Origin: Zelopaecilomyces penicillatus | Taxonomy: Eukaryota; Ascomycota; Sordariomycetes; Hypocreales; Pseudodiploosporaceae | DNA length: 64,000 bases | Assembly: GCA_005765155.1 (NCBI GenBank) | Contig: VCCP01000006.1 | Span: forward strand, 1,996,501 to 2,060,500 | Direction of reading: 5' to 3' | In this document: positions 48,176 to 60,307 of the stretch, piece by piece | Position numbering within the stretch: position 1 is the stretch's first letter | How the letters are laid out: the number at the start of each line of letters is the position of its first letter | Position numbers and translations under genes: made by a program | The notes under the pieces: generated by a model | The model's input: only the letters and a program-made list of their open reading frames with translations | The model's database searches: none | What the model was told of the DNA's origin: nothing

Positions 48176-49435
48176 TTATTTAGACTCGTCCCAGGTGGGC
48201 TTAAGGTTCCATCGGGTGTTCTCGGTGCCTTGAGGGAAGGGGACGCCCAACTCAAACAGCTTGACGGCGACAGCTGAGAAGTCCTTGAAGAAGGCATCGT
48301 TATCCTTGGCGTACTTGACTGTCCAGGTCTTGAAGGCCTTGTCCTCGATAAGAGCCATGTCGGTGGGCAGCATCATGAGGGTCTGGGTCTTCTTGTCCTC
48401 GTACTGTACCAATAGAATTAGAATCAACACAAATACAAACACCGGAAAGCTCTTAACGTACCTGCTTGGGACCATTCCACTTCTTCCACTGCCACTTCTC
48501 CTCGATAAGAAGGCGGTAGAAGTCGTTGGTCATAACAGTAGGGGAGAAAGTCCAGGGGCCATCAAAGCCAGAACGGTCGGTGTGGCATCGGCCAAGGGCG
48601 TGAGCGCCAACGAGGGCGACAATCTCCTGGTCGTTGAAGCCCATGCGGTAGAAAATATCACGCATGTGCCTGGGGCCCTGGGTGGCATCGGGCAGACGGC
48701 CATCGGGAGTACAGGCAACAGCCTCACGGTCGGATCGGCCAGGTCGGAAGGGGACAATAGGACCCTGCATCTCCTGAATGGCGCAAACACCGGCAAGGAT
48801 CCAGAGATCAGAGTAAGAGATCCAGGGGTTGGCGGCTATAAGACGTAAAAACAGCTGGTTAGCAATCCGACTCATATACATGGATTATTTCCCACTATGT
48901 GATCGCAACATAGAAAGGGCAGCTCCGAAAGTGAAAACTCACCCTTAATGGGCTGTAGGAAGTCCCGCGCAGCAACTAGGCCGGCATTGGCGCCGTGGTC
49001 ACCCTCAGGAGCGAAGCGCATAGTGGCACCGTTGCTACCACCAGTACCAGTCTCCTTGTCATAGGTGCCGCTGGCGTGCCAGGCAAGACGCAGCAGAACA
49101 GGACCGAAGCTTCCATCATCGTAGTCGTCCTTCTCCTCGAGACGAGCGGCAATAGCGTTGTAGACCTTCTGGTAGTCCTCCTTGGTGGGTGCGAAAGCCT
49201 TTGCGTCGGCAGCCGGCTTCATGTAGTTCTGGGAGAACCAATAACCGAGCCAGGCGGCGACACCACAGCCGGTGACATGGTGCCACTTGAGCGTGAAGCC
49301 CTTCTTAGCCGCCTCGGATGAGTAGAAGCGGCGGCCCTGCTGGCGGAAAGCCTGCTGGGGAGCAGCAACGGCGAAGGTGTTGCGCGTAGCCGCACGAGTG
49401 GCCGCGCGGGCGAATTGGCGAGTAGTAGAAGCCAT
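48176..49435 (-). CDS. CCP1: Cytochrome c peroxidase, mitochondrial
   Basis: Class I haem peroxidase that reduces hydrogen peroxide with electrons from cytochrome c in the intermembrane space. Exons 49435-48943, 48835-48462, 48403-48176 give 364 aa. An Arg/Ala-rich presequence is followed by one hydrophobic segment (CGVAAWLGYWF, about residues 57-67), matching the bipartite sorting signal of the yeast enzyme. The distal site is R116, W119 and H120 in LLRLAWHASGTYD. The proximal haem ligand is H243 in VALVGAHALGRCH. KWQWKKWNGPKQYED matches the conserved class I block. The model sums in frame. A 5' UTR intron is likely just upstream. Confidence 0.96.
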
Positions 49436-49436
49436 T

Positions 49437-49652
49437 CTATGCGAGACAAGTCAGCAATGGATAGAGAAAATGATGAAGAAGAAACGTGTGAAAGACACCA
49501 AAGGCTCTTCGTTTTTTTAAGCTCCTGTGCGCAGGCAAAATAGAAGACAAAGAAAACAAAAACAACTCAGACACAAGAGCCAACCAACATGTATCACAAT
49601 CCGAGATACAAAAATAAAAGAATAAAAAGAACCAAAAAGCGTGAGAACTTAC
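49437..49652 (-). other. Probable 5' UTR intron of CCP1
   Basis: On the minus strand GTAAGT at 49652 follows CACAG, and a TTGTCTCGCATAG acceptor ends 1 bp before the CCP1 ATG triplet region at 49435. The 216-bp stretch between has a pyrimidine-rich end. Inferred from splice-site quality only. Confidence 0.5.
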
Positions 49653-51108
49653 CTGTGTACGTATTGTGCTGGTGTGTTGCACGAACGTCGTTTTGCAGTT
49701 TGGAAGGAGAGAAATTAGGATCCAGTGGTTACTTTCTAATTTAGCCCGCCCCCGAGAATAGAAAAGGAATTTGGGGGTCCTCGGCACCAGATAACGGCCA
49801 TCCAGATGGCAAACGATGGAAATTGGTGGCCGCTAACTGGCTCTGACCTTCAAAAGAATTATTATGGGGACCCGCTCAAAACGAGTCGAGTCGAGGACGG
49901 GCCCACGCGGCGACTGGAACGGACTGACGGATTGTACACAGCTGGCGGATGGGATGACAGTAAGGATTTTTGGGGTGGCGGCTTGGGGGGTAAAGCAACA
50001 CGAGGCCATCGCGTGTGTCCATCCTCCCTCAGCTCTGCCCGGGGTTCTCCTACAACTCTTCGCAAGAGGCGGTTATCGGCGCCCATTGCCTCACCGGGAC
50101 TATGATTTGAGTGTGCTTGATAATAGAGAACCGAACTTACGATATCAATTCCCTTTCGCGCCCCGATCCCGGCCGTTCTGGATAGCCAGCAGCGTTTGAC
50201 CCTCTCCCAAACGCGGAAGCCCGCGGGCGACGTCTCTGAGAGAAGGCCGTTTCTGCAGCCTCTTCCGTCGCCGGCTGCCACTAGGCTGTCTGTGCCTGCA
50301 TCATCTGGTATTACTTGCTCATGGCGAGCCAGGGGTCCACAGCCAATCACAGGCCCCGTCTATCGCTGCATCACGTAAATCGTGCCATTCCTAGTGTCTG
50401 TCTTCCGTGATCCGCAGGCACCGTTCACTTTGTTTTCTGTCTGCCCCCCCCCCCCTGTTAGCTGAGAGTGCGTTCCAAATTTTCTCCTCTCCTTTCGCCG
50501 CTTCGTCATCCCGCCTTCTACCTACCTCTGACGTCCCCCCCCCCCCTCTTCCCAAGCCGAGGCCGAGCTCAGCACAACTCTTCCAAATCTCTCTCTAACT
50601 TTGTTTGTCTGCCCCACCATGGTTTGAAACACACTTACATAAGGCATTTGCCATCGCAAAATCGTCATCGAGTTCGTTTCCGACGTGATATATGATGCCT
50701 ATCCGCATTATTTGACACAACGTAGCCATATCAATCATGTTATGTAAGTGATTACTTATTACAACAAAAGAATTTTAACTTATAAAGCAGAATCAATATC
50801 TTGTTTGTTTTCAATCAACTTTGGTTCTATGGCAGACTTGTCCCTTGCTGGTAAGGCTTGTTTAATTTTGGCACACTCCAAAACCAGGACAATAGATTAC
50901 ACCCTCCCACCGCACAGCCAAAATCCAAACCTTTATCCCCGTCAGATAGCAGTTTGCTAGCTCTCCACGACCAGCAAGTATAATACAAGAGTGTTTCGCT
51001 GGCCAATCTACCCTTACGTGTCCCATATTCGCGCCTTAAACACCCCTTTCAAGTCACAAACAACCTCCTTTGGCAAGTGTCTCATCGCCAAGTAGTTTCT
51101 CTCTTTGC
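49653..51108. other. Spacer between CCP1 and PRP39
   Basis: About 1.45 kb with the CCP1 promoter at the left and the 3' side of PRP39 at the right. ORFs overlap on both strands around 49.8-50.35 kb without a domain. Two C-runs lie around 50440-50460 and 50537-50548. No RNA gene was seen. Confidence 0.5.
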
Positions 51109-53468
51109 TTAATTAAAGTCCGCTGTGCCCTGAGCTGCGCTGTTCGCCTCAGGATGTGCCTCGTAAAAGTTCCAATATCTGATTTCAGCCTTTCGTTTGC
51201 TGGCCTCGTCAAGCTCACCAGCGGCTGCTCCGTTTTCTTTGGCGCTGCTTCCGCTCTTTGATTCAGCAGCCACTGATGCCGGGCTATATCACATCAATGT
51301 TAGCAGTCATACAGTGCATGCGGCAATAGCTTAAACTTACCCAAACATCTCTCTGTCAACCATCAAAAACGTCTTCATGGCATCCTTGCCGCCGGACTGC
51401 ACCAAGAAATTCATGTAAACCTGCGCCAGCTCCCGTTTCACGGCACCTGACAGCCGGCTCCTGCTTCGGAACTCGTCAAAGACGTGCTGAACTCGTTCCG
51501 CTTGTCCCGACTCGCCGTCAGTACCTGTGGCAACTTGCTCCAGTTCGAACTGAAACCATCTGTCCCAGAAGATGCGGCTGTCCGCATACCATTGCACATT
51601 CTTTAAAAAGACTGCGCGGGCCTCTTCTACTGATTTCTTGCCCTTCCAAAGTAGAGTAGCCCACTCAGCAACAAGCGCAGCCTTAGTGTACAGATCAACA
51701 GTTGGGGCGTCAATGTGATCCTTGCAAACTTGGATAGCCGCCTCCACGCCGTTTTGGCGACGCTGTAGGTTCGCCCAGGAGGCAATAACCTCAACACAAT
51801 CTGGAAGTCTGTGCAGGATAGATTCGTGGATATCAAGAGCAACATCAACTCTACCACAGCTCTCCTCGAAGTAGGCCCATTGCATGCGGATACCGGGTCG
51901 ACTAACGGGAACGTAAAAAGTGGATGCTCGGATGTAGATGTTGCGCACTTCCTCTTCTTTTCCATCCTGGCAAGCCATCCACCGGGCATAGCGGAACCAG
52001 AATTCGTCGTAAAACGCACAGGTCACGAGGCATCTCTCGTACAGACACACGACTCTGTTGAAGTCGCCCTCCGCCTCTTCAAAGTCCAAGTACTTACGCC
52101 AATTGCTCAGTTGCGAATGCTCCAGTTCAGTTACGTGGAAATATGGCCGCTTGTTTTCGGATTCGTATGTCCACCGCTTCGAAACCTCGGATTGTGTTTG
52201 GGTGAAAATCTCATAGTACATTGCATCAACCTTGGCACGGATGTCTCGCTCAACTTCGAGCTCCTGGCGCGGAGCTCCGCCGTAGGCAGCCGACTCCGCC
52301 GCAACCTCTTCCTGAAATCGCAAAAGGGTATCTTCGGGTACAATCTCTGCCAAAGGGCGACTGTGGGATAGTGTTCGAAATCGCTCGTAGTAGCGGGCGT
52401 ACTGATGCATTGGGATGCGAATAATGCGGGTATGGATCGCATAAATGCGATCTTGGGCCTCCTGTCGCTCTTCATACTCGATATACTTATCCCAGAAGGG
52501 GTGTGCCAGGAAATCAAGCCCAACCAGGCCTGCTCCACGCTCAAGAAGCCTACGCATAGGAGTCAGCGACAGTTCAGTGGGGAAGGAGTGGGTGAAAAGA
52601 GCGGAGAAGAGAGTATCAGTACACGAGGGGTTATGGCCATGGGAATGAGTAGCAAAACCGATGTTCAAGTCTCCAGAGGAGTGAAGCGGCAGCAAGGCGA
52701 CGTGAAGCTATGAACGAGCATGCATGACAACCACAGAACCCTGGCAGAGAGTGAGAGAGCATCCCAGTGGGGTAGGACCGCTGCAGGCATATCTCACCAT
52801 CGGAAACGTTTAAGAGTGTGAAGTGAGGTTCGCGTGAGTGTAGACAGGGTAGCCGAGATCATCATGATCAGGCGCAATGCTGTATCGACAGAGTCGTTAA
52901 GGGGAAGGAAAGTTCATCCAGTTTTACTTACTCTCTTACAAGGTGCGGATCGTGCGTCGTCTCCATCTTGAAAGAGCAATAGTCCGTCCAGAGATCAACC
53001 GAGTTGGTTATGCTTGCGCAGCCCCTTTCGTAAACCTAGATGTCGCGGTCAGTCATCTCTCTTGACAACCAAATATTCTCCCAAAAAGGTTTCTCACCAT
53101 CTCGGCTGATTCGGGCCCTGCAATATTGAATTCCATGTCGGCATACTTCTTCCAATAACCGAAGAGAAGGGGGAACTTTTGCAGAAATCGGTCATAGGCA
53201 TCACGGAATGTCGCGAGGGCTTGCGGGCTAGAGTTACGATTTAGGCCGCCGTCGAGGGTCTCGCAGGCTTTGATGAGATTTTCCCAGTGCTCGAAGTTGT
53301 CGGGATTGGCTTCCTATTTTGCAAGAGGGTGTCAGCGATGAATTAACACGAAGGGAGATATAACAAAGGTCGGGCGTAAAGAAAGGCTAAACGTACCACT
53401 TCGGCATTGTGTTTGCGAACGGAAGCGTACTCCTCGTCGGAGCCGCCAAAGGTGCCAAAGTCGCTCAT
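51109..53468 (-). CDS. PRP39: Pre-mRNA-processing factor Prp39 (U1 snRNP, HAT repeats)
   Basis: U1 snRNP component that acts in 5' splice-site recognition. Exons 53468-53397, 53313-53098, 53035-52932, 52549-51341, 51283-51109 give 591 aa. Tandem HAT (half-TPR) helices fill the protein: NPDNFEHWENLIKACE, FPLLFGYWKKYADMEF, VYERGCASITNSVDLW, HPFWDKYIEYEERQ, FDRVV-like CLYERCLVTCAFYDEFWFRYA. The short N-terminus MSDFGTFGGSDEEY and the C-terminal KRKAEIRYWNFYEAHPEAN are in separate exons confirmed by frame. The third intron (52931-52550) is 382 bp, far longer than the others, and contains no additional in-frame exon that I can see. The gene is divergent from the synaptojanin-like gene. Confidence 0.92.
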
Positions 53469-55039
53469 GGCGGAAGACGCGCGAAGGTAGCGACAGGAAT
53501 CGGCGGGATGTCAGGAAGCGAGAACGGCGCGATAGATTGTTGTGCAACGGCCGGGATGGGAGGTGAACGATATGATGCCTGAGTGAAGAAGGGGGTTGGG
53601 GGTTTGCCAATGGCTGTGGCAGCCTTTCAATGAAAGCTTCTCTAGCCTGGTCCTGTTCGCGAGCCGACACGCTGAGAGCAAACGAGCGCGAAGGTACGCG
53701 TGGGTGAGGTATCGCACAAGTAGAATGCGTGCTGGGATGCAATGTAAATAGCAGCATGTGAGAGAGGGAGAGTACATTTCATAGAGGTTCCGTCAGGAAA
53801 AGCTGGTTTAAAGCTATAATGCACCTAACGGGGTGCTTGTCATTGTTGGATGACTAAGCTCGTTTGAATGACCATAACTGCCAGTTTTCCACTGCGCTGC
53901 AAAACCTTTTTCTTCCTTTCCTCATGGCTAGTGATGATGACCAAAACATAAATATATGATAGGAAGAGACTGAACGCTTTCCATTGGAGAGCATGATCTC
54001 AATTGACAATCTGAAGCCCAATTTCTCTAATTCATTTACTATAGATTCATTCCCTGCAAATGTTCTCTCTCTCTTCACAGTTGAGCCATGTCAGCAGTCT
54101 GGCCTGTGTCTAATTTGACTTTAGCAATCATGTCTCAAAAAATTCTGACGCTGATAAAATATATCTGAAGATCGTAGATGTCTCTGCAGACGAATGTAAT
54201 GATCAGAGCGCGGTAGCAGCGATGGAGAAATTGGTCATCAATTATTCTGAACTGGCAGCCGGCAAAAATCCTCACACCAAACATTTTTTTTATTGGCACG
54301 TCAAAAGACTTCCTGCGAAGCCAAGCCCTTAGCGATCTATATAGGACAATATGGGCAGAAATTCACTGCATAACACCCATACCCTAGGCAAATGAAACTA
54401 AAAGCAAGGCATTCCACAATGTCAATATCCACGTATCGTGTGACTACTACATTTTTTGGCTTTTACTCTTGTCTGCATGATTGCGCAAAAGAAAGAAAAA
54501 CACTGCAGGGTAGGTAGGATAGTCAGGAGGAAACACATGCTGCAACTGGTGGGAAGAGGTTATTAAGCACCCGTACTCCATGGACGTAATGTTTAGTTTC
54601 AATTAATCTGTATTTTATTTTGTATTGAGCATATTTATTTCTCTTTCCTATAAACAAGTCAAGGAGACTTCCTGAACATGTGAAAAGCTACAACTCCCGC
54701 TGTTTCGACCATCAATTGCTGAGCCGCCTCCATTCCAAGGGTTAGCATGCTGGAGAGGCCACTACCAGCAAGGATCAGCCCATCACACCTCGAGCGCAAC
54801 AGTCCACGCCGACGTCATGGCACCAGTGACACCGACAACACATCGATAGAAAGCGACTACGAACGCACGCACAGGACCTGATAACGGCAGTGGACGTCAA
54901 GCCTCGACTGGCACTCGATTTAGTTGCGACGATTTATTGCAGGGAGCCATGGACGAGCCTTGTTCTTAAGCGTCCTGTTCGACCGTCCACCTCCTGTTGT
55001 TCCGCCCTCTCCGCTGAATGCCCCGAGTTCTATCCCATC
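53469..55039. promoter_or_regulatory. Divergent region between PRP39 and the synaptojanin-like gene
   Basis: About 1.6 kb with two divergent starts. Low-complexity Ser/Leu ORFs at 53332-53824 (minus) are translations of the PRP39 leader. The middle is AT-rich. In the frame of the plus-strand gene the sequence is open from 54890 but has no ATG before 55040, so this is taken as leader. Confidence 0.5.
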
Positions 55040-58000
55040 ATGGACAATCCGTCAGGCTCATGGGGTGTACAGGCTCCGGCGCCTGAAAAATCGAGCGAGC
55101 TGTACATCCGTGACTATCCTCATCGATCCATTGCCATCGTCTCCTCCACCCATACCCTCATTCTGCGATACAGTTCCTCCGCCAACGAAACGTTCGGCAC
55201 GGGCTCCCATACCTCTCTCCCTTCCACGAAACAGCGCGGCGCCGGTGGCGACTCTTTGACTGCAAAATGTATGGTTGAGTTCTCGCCTGTTTCGAGAAGG
55301 CTGCTCAAGGATTATCGACGTTTAACGCCACGACCGGTATATGGTACACTGGGGCTGATATCGATCAATGGCGAGGTGTTCCTGTCCATTATAACGCATG
55401 CTGTGCGAGCCGCAACGGTCCGGCCGGGAGAGACGGTGGAGAGAATTGCCAGCGTGGACTTTTACTGCCTGAGTAGTGCCGATTATGATGATGTCGTACC
55501 ACTGGAATCGCTTGATTCCGACTTCCAGGATGCTTCGTTGGCCTACAACCAATCCTCCTCTCCTTACGGGCAAGGGCTCAGCCGTCGAGAAGTGGTGGTT
55601 GAACACCCGTGCCATGAGCTGCGTAGACTGCTGAGCAATGGATCGTTCTACTATAGCACGGATTTCGACGTCACAAATAGGATACAGAACCGGTGAGTTT
55701 TGACTTAAATTGTCGATCAATGCATTTGTTAACAAAATTGTGTAAAGTCCTGTCAATTCAAACTCGTTTGAAATAGACAACTTTGACGATACATACCTGT
55801 GGAATTCTTTTATGATTAGTCCACTAGTTCAATTCCGGTCCCGGCTCCTACCGCAAGAACGCGAGGCTCTTGATGCGTCCCGTATCTTGACATCAGCTGT
55901 GCGAGGTTTTTGTAAGACAATGACCATTCCACAGACCTCTGCTCCACTGAAGTCATCCAAGAGCGGGATGCCATCCTTCCTCACAGTTATATCAAGACTG
56001 TCATGCAGACGAGCAGGAACACGTTTCAACGCCCGCGGGATGGACGACGACGGATACGTAGCCAATTTTGTCGAGTCGGAAACAACATTCTGGAGCCCAA
56101 GCGGCGTCTTGTTCTCCTACGCACAGGTTCGAGGATCAGTTCCGGTGTTTTGGGAGCAAGTTGCAGATCTCATCCCCGGTCGCCAGAAGATTACCATCAC
56201 TAGATCACCGGATGCAACGCAGCCGTCATTTAACAAGCATTTTGAGAGCCTTGAACAAACGTACGGTGCTGTCCATGTGATTAATCTCCTGAGCGCAACC
56301 AAGCCCGGTGAGGTTGAAATTGCTACACTCTATCGAAATTGTATTCGGAACTGTCCCCTGAGCCACCCTGCAGGCAATGGTTCTGCAGACCACGTCCTGT
56401 TGCGAGACACTCACTATGACTTTCATGCTGAGACAAAAGGCCCGGCAGGATATGAAGCTGCGCGTGAGATTCGTCGGTACATAGAGGGATCCGCTGATGG
56501 ATTTGCGTACTACTTGGCAGAGATGAGCAATGATCCTAGTGACGGGACTGAGGTGGGCGATCGTTCGCGAATGATTGTAGTGCTCCAACAAGAAGGTGCT
56601 TTCCGCACAAACTGTCTTGATTGTCTTGACAGAACCAACCTGATACAGACTCTGATCTCGCAAATGGCTGTAGAGGCCTTTTTGGGCCATCGTGGCGAGT
56701 TTGCAGCATCTGACTTTTGGATGAGGCACTCAACATTGTGGGCCGACAATGGAGATTCTTTGTCCAAGATCTATGCTGGAACTGGGGCCTTGAAGTCATC
56801 ATTTACGCGCCATGGCAAGATGTCATTGGCTGGAGCCATGGCAGACATGCGCAAGTCTGTCCAGCGAATCTACCATAACAATTTTATTGATCCGTCGAGA
56901 CAGATCACCATTGATATGCTGCTTGGGATTCTGGTTGGGCAGGCACCAGTCCACCTTTTTGATCCTATCAGCGACTTCGTTTCGACAGAACTGGCAAGGC
57001 GGAGCGAAGAGTTTACGTCCTTTGAAAACATTAGTATATGGGTCGGCACGTTCAACTTGAACGGCCGCACCGATGGGATAGATAGTAACTTATCCCCATG
57101 GCTATTCCCCCCTTCCTTGGGGTCGGCCCAGCCAGACATATACGTTGTTGCATTTCAGGAGATTGTTGAACTTAGCCCACAACAAATTATGAATAGCGAC
57201 CCTACGCGGAAGAGTCTCTGGGAGAAGGCTGTCAAGGACACCCTGAATGAGCGACAGGAAGCCCTGGGCGGGGCGAAATATGTGCTGCTGAGGAGCGGGC
57301 AGCTTGTCGGCGCTGCTCTGTGCATTTTTGTGAAGTCGTCGGCGTTGGGCCATATCAAGAATGTCGAAGGAAGTGTCAAGAAAACGGGTATGTCAGGCAT
57401 GGCTGGCAACAAGGGTGCAGTGGCCATTCGCCTGGATTATGCAAACACACACATCTGTTTCGTTACAGCGCATCTGGCTGCGGGCTTTGCCAATTATGAT
57501 GAGCGCAACAGGGACTACACGACAATCCACAGTGGCTTGAGATTTCAAAGGAATCGAGGAATTGAAGATCACGGTATGAGAGAAGACCTCAAGAGTTACA
57601 TGCTAACAGAGACTGCATGAGGAAGATGGGCTAACGAATGAGGTATAGACGCTATTATATGGCTGGGAGACTTCAACTACCGGATTGGATTGGGTTCGGA
57701 AATCGTGCGGGGGTTGGTGAAGAGAGGCGATCTCCGAACCATGTATGACAACGATCAGCTAAATCTGCAAATGGTTGCTGGCTTGGCCTTCCCTTTTTAC
57801 TCAGAGGCTCGCATTAGCTTCCTACCTACGTACAGATTCGACATTGGAACAGATACGTACGACACATCGTAAGTCTATAACAATCAGGATTTGCGCGGAT
57901 CGTTTTAATTTTACTGACACATGCCTTTTGTAGTGAGAAAGCACGTATTCCAGCCTGGACAGACAGAATTTTGCGAAAAGGACCCAACTTGAGGCAACTA

Positions 58001-59218
58001 ACCTATGACTCGGCTCCTCTGAAGTTCTCAGACCATCGGCCGGTTTATGCAACATTTGACTGCAGGGTCAGCATTATTGATGAGGCTCTCCGAGAATCCA
58101 TTAGCCAGGAGTTGTATGAGCGGCGAAAAGCAGAGGTGGGCGATTTGACGGCGCATGCGGGTGAAGATGACGACACAGAGGATGAAGATCTGATAGGATA
58201 TGATGCTATCGAGCCAGGGCTGCCGCCAGCGAGCTCGGACCGGCAGAGATGGTGGCTCGACAACAAGCAACCAGTTCGGGTTCAGATACCAATACCTCAA
58301 GGCGAAAACGGCCGGCCCATGGCACTGAATCCACATCGCCAATCGAACCCATTTGGGCAGGGCGACGAATCAGATTGGATATCAGTGGCACGGGCATCAC
58401 CAGGGGCTTCGCTCTCCAGTATATCTAGTTCGCCTTATGAAAAGGTCAACTTTCCAAAGGCTATGGCGGCGAACGGAATGCGGAAGCTGCCACCACAGTA
58501 CGACCCCGCAACACTTCCCGCTAAAGTCGGACGAATGAAGATTGTCGGGGATGATGATAACTCGCGAGCCAGCCAGGTTGATGGATCTGGAGCGCCACCA
58601 CCGCCGCCGCCTAGACGGCAAACAGCTGGCATGGGCGCAAGCTTCAACGGCCCAGGGATCGGAATTGATAGGTCAATGACGCAGCCGTTGCCAGCAGCGT
58701 CGCGGCCTGCATCATCCGCTTCGTCGCAAACTTCACAAACTTCACAAACGTCACAATTATCACAGCAACTCAGGGGAGGCAAGCCTCCTCCACCTGTGGC
58801 AAGAAAGCCAGCACATCTTGCCACAGCCTCCCCCTTATCAAGCCCTGGACTAAGTACCAAGAGCTACGAGATGGACGTTGTCCAACCCCCGTTACCCGCG
58901 CGTCTATTGACTTCGACCGAGACCCTAAGACCTACCCCATTGCAACAGACGATGTCACCCGACGCAATCCCCTCGAGGAAGCCGGTGGCCCCACCGAAAC
59001 CGTCTCTAAACGTCGCCAGCCCAGAAGGCAGAGCATTGGGTGGATCAACAGAGAAGCCTAATGGAGGGCCACCCGCTCTACCTCGGCGTTCAACCGCGGG
59101 AACAGTCGTCAGAGAGGAAGGGAGGGGCCCGGTAGATTTACTAGATGCGTTGGATGAAAGTGGCTCAGATATGGGAGGCTGGGAAACACTGCAGCCGAAT
59201 ACAAAAAGGTTGAGGTAG
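55040..59218 (+). CDS. Synaptojanin-like phosphoinositide phosphatase (Sac1 plus 5-phosphatase), INP51/52/53 type
   Basis: Two-domain enzyme that dephosphorylates PI(4,5)P2 and other phosphoinositides during endocytosis and actin patch turnover. Exons 55040-55692, 55748-57573, 57649-57868, 57934-59218 give 1327 aa. The Sac1 domain carries an intact CX5R site in RTNCLDCLDRTN near residue 506, so it is probably active. The 5-phosphatase domain (about residues 645-935) has WVGTFNLNGR, DIYVVAFQEIVEL, MAGNKGAVAIRLDY, LGDFNYRIG, PAWTDRIL and SDHRPVYATF. The tail is Pro/Ser-rich with one NPF motif (near residue 1038), PPPPPPRR and PPPPVARKP, likely EH- and SH3-binding, plus an SQT repeat. The ATG at 55040 was preferred because the upstream open frame offers only GTG. 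Confidence 0.95.
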
Positions 59219-60307
59219 AGTGGTGGAAGTAGAAAGCCGCCTCTTTAGACTATAGGGGTAGGGGTAGGGGTAGGGGTAGCGTTGTTTATGATTATGATTG
59301 CTGAGATGATGGTATTTGCATTATTGGTCAATAGTATATCATTATTGGCTTTTGATTGTGATTATATATTTGGTGAAGCATTTGCGACATGAGTAAGAAA
59401 GCAGGAATATATGCTTGCTTCCATGGGATAGGGGAATACAATATGACTTCAAAATGGTGTTATAGAGGACCCCAAGATGAGAGCAGTGCCTGTTAGACCC
59501 CCCCGAGGGAGTAAACATCATGATAATGAGACTCAGTTTGGCAAGGATTCCTCCGCGTTATGTGAAATGCCGACTGAATTTCTTTTCTCCCAGGCCGGTT
59601 TGAGAAAAGCCTGTCTAGAGAGTGAAGGTACATTAAGCACATTACTCGAGACTTCTGTACGCATATATAGGACGAAATGTGTTGAACCAAACGTAGATTA
59701 GCAGGACTTCTAGCACGCTTTTGTTGGGATTTTTTTTAAAATCTGTGGGAATTTACCTATTTTGACATAAGCAATTGAGATTGAGAGATTCGAGTGCCTA
59801 AATTAGCTGAATATACAGTCTCAGCCAGCCGGAAGACTCTGGGTAACAAACACAATGCATGCTACAAACTGGAACAAATGCAGGAGGAAAATGATGATCA
59901 ATGTAAACTTTTCCTTTTCTATTATAGGAGTCTAACAGTAGTAAACTAACAAATATCATTGAGTCTCATGACTGCATTGCCGAATATATTACCCTTTATA
60001 GACAGATCTTTTGCGTTTGTTTCCATTATGCAACGCTTGTCGTCAATATATTGCCCTCAGGATACTCCGGAAACTATCCTGTAAACTACTACGGAATGCA
60101 GCTACTCACATTTGTGTATAATCGACTCCACATGAAACGCCGAAGTGGGTATCTGGTCAAATTAGCAGTTAAGAGAGAGAAAGAATGAAGTGAAGTTATT
60201 GATGTTAGTTGGCGGGGTATTGATGAGAGGTTGACTGAGAGCATGCAAAAGAAAAGAAAAGGGAGAAGAGGACATGATAACTGTACGTAGCTGATGAAGA
60301 AAGCACA
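59219..60307. other. Convergent spacer between the synaptojanin-like and HELAH genes
   Basis: Holds both 3' untranslated regions. Contains the TAGGGG tandem at its left and otherwise AT-rich sequence; no ORF above 75 codons and no domain. Confidence 0.5.
59253..59276. repeat. Four tandem TAGGGG units
   Basis: Perfect hexamer array 35 bp after the synaptojanin-like stop codon, on the coding strand. Four G4 runs spaced by TA could form a G-quadruplex in DNA or in the 3' UTR. The unit is close to but not the same as the fungal telomere repeat TTAGGG. Confidence 0.85.

Noticed and set aside
54890..55039. 50-codon N-terminal extension of the synaptojanin-like protein
   Set aside because: It begins at GTG with no ATG in frame, and the sequence from 55040 already starts just ahead of the conserved Sac1-domain N-terminus.
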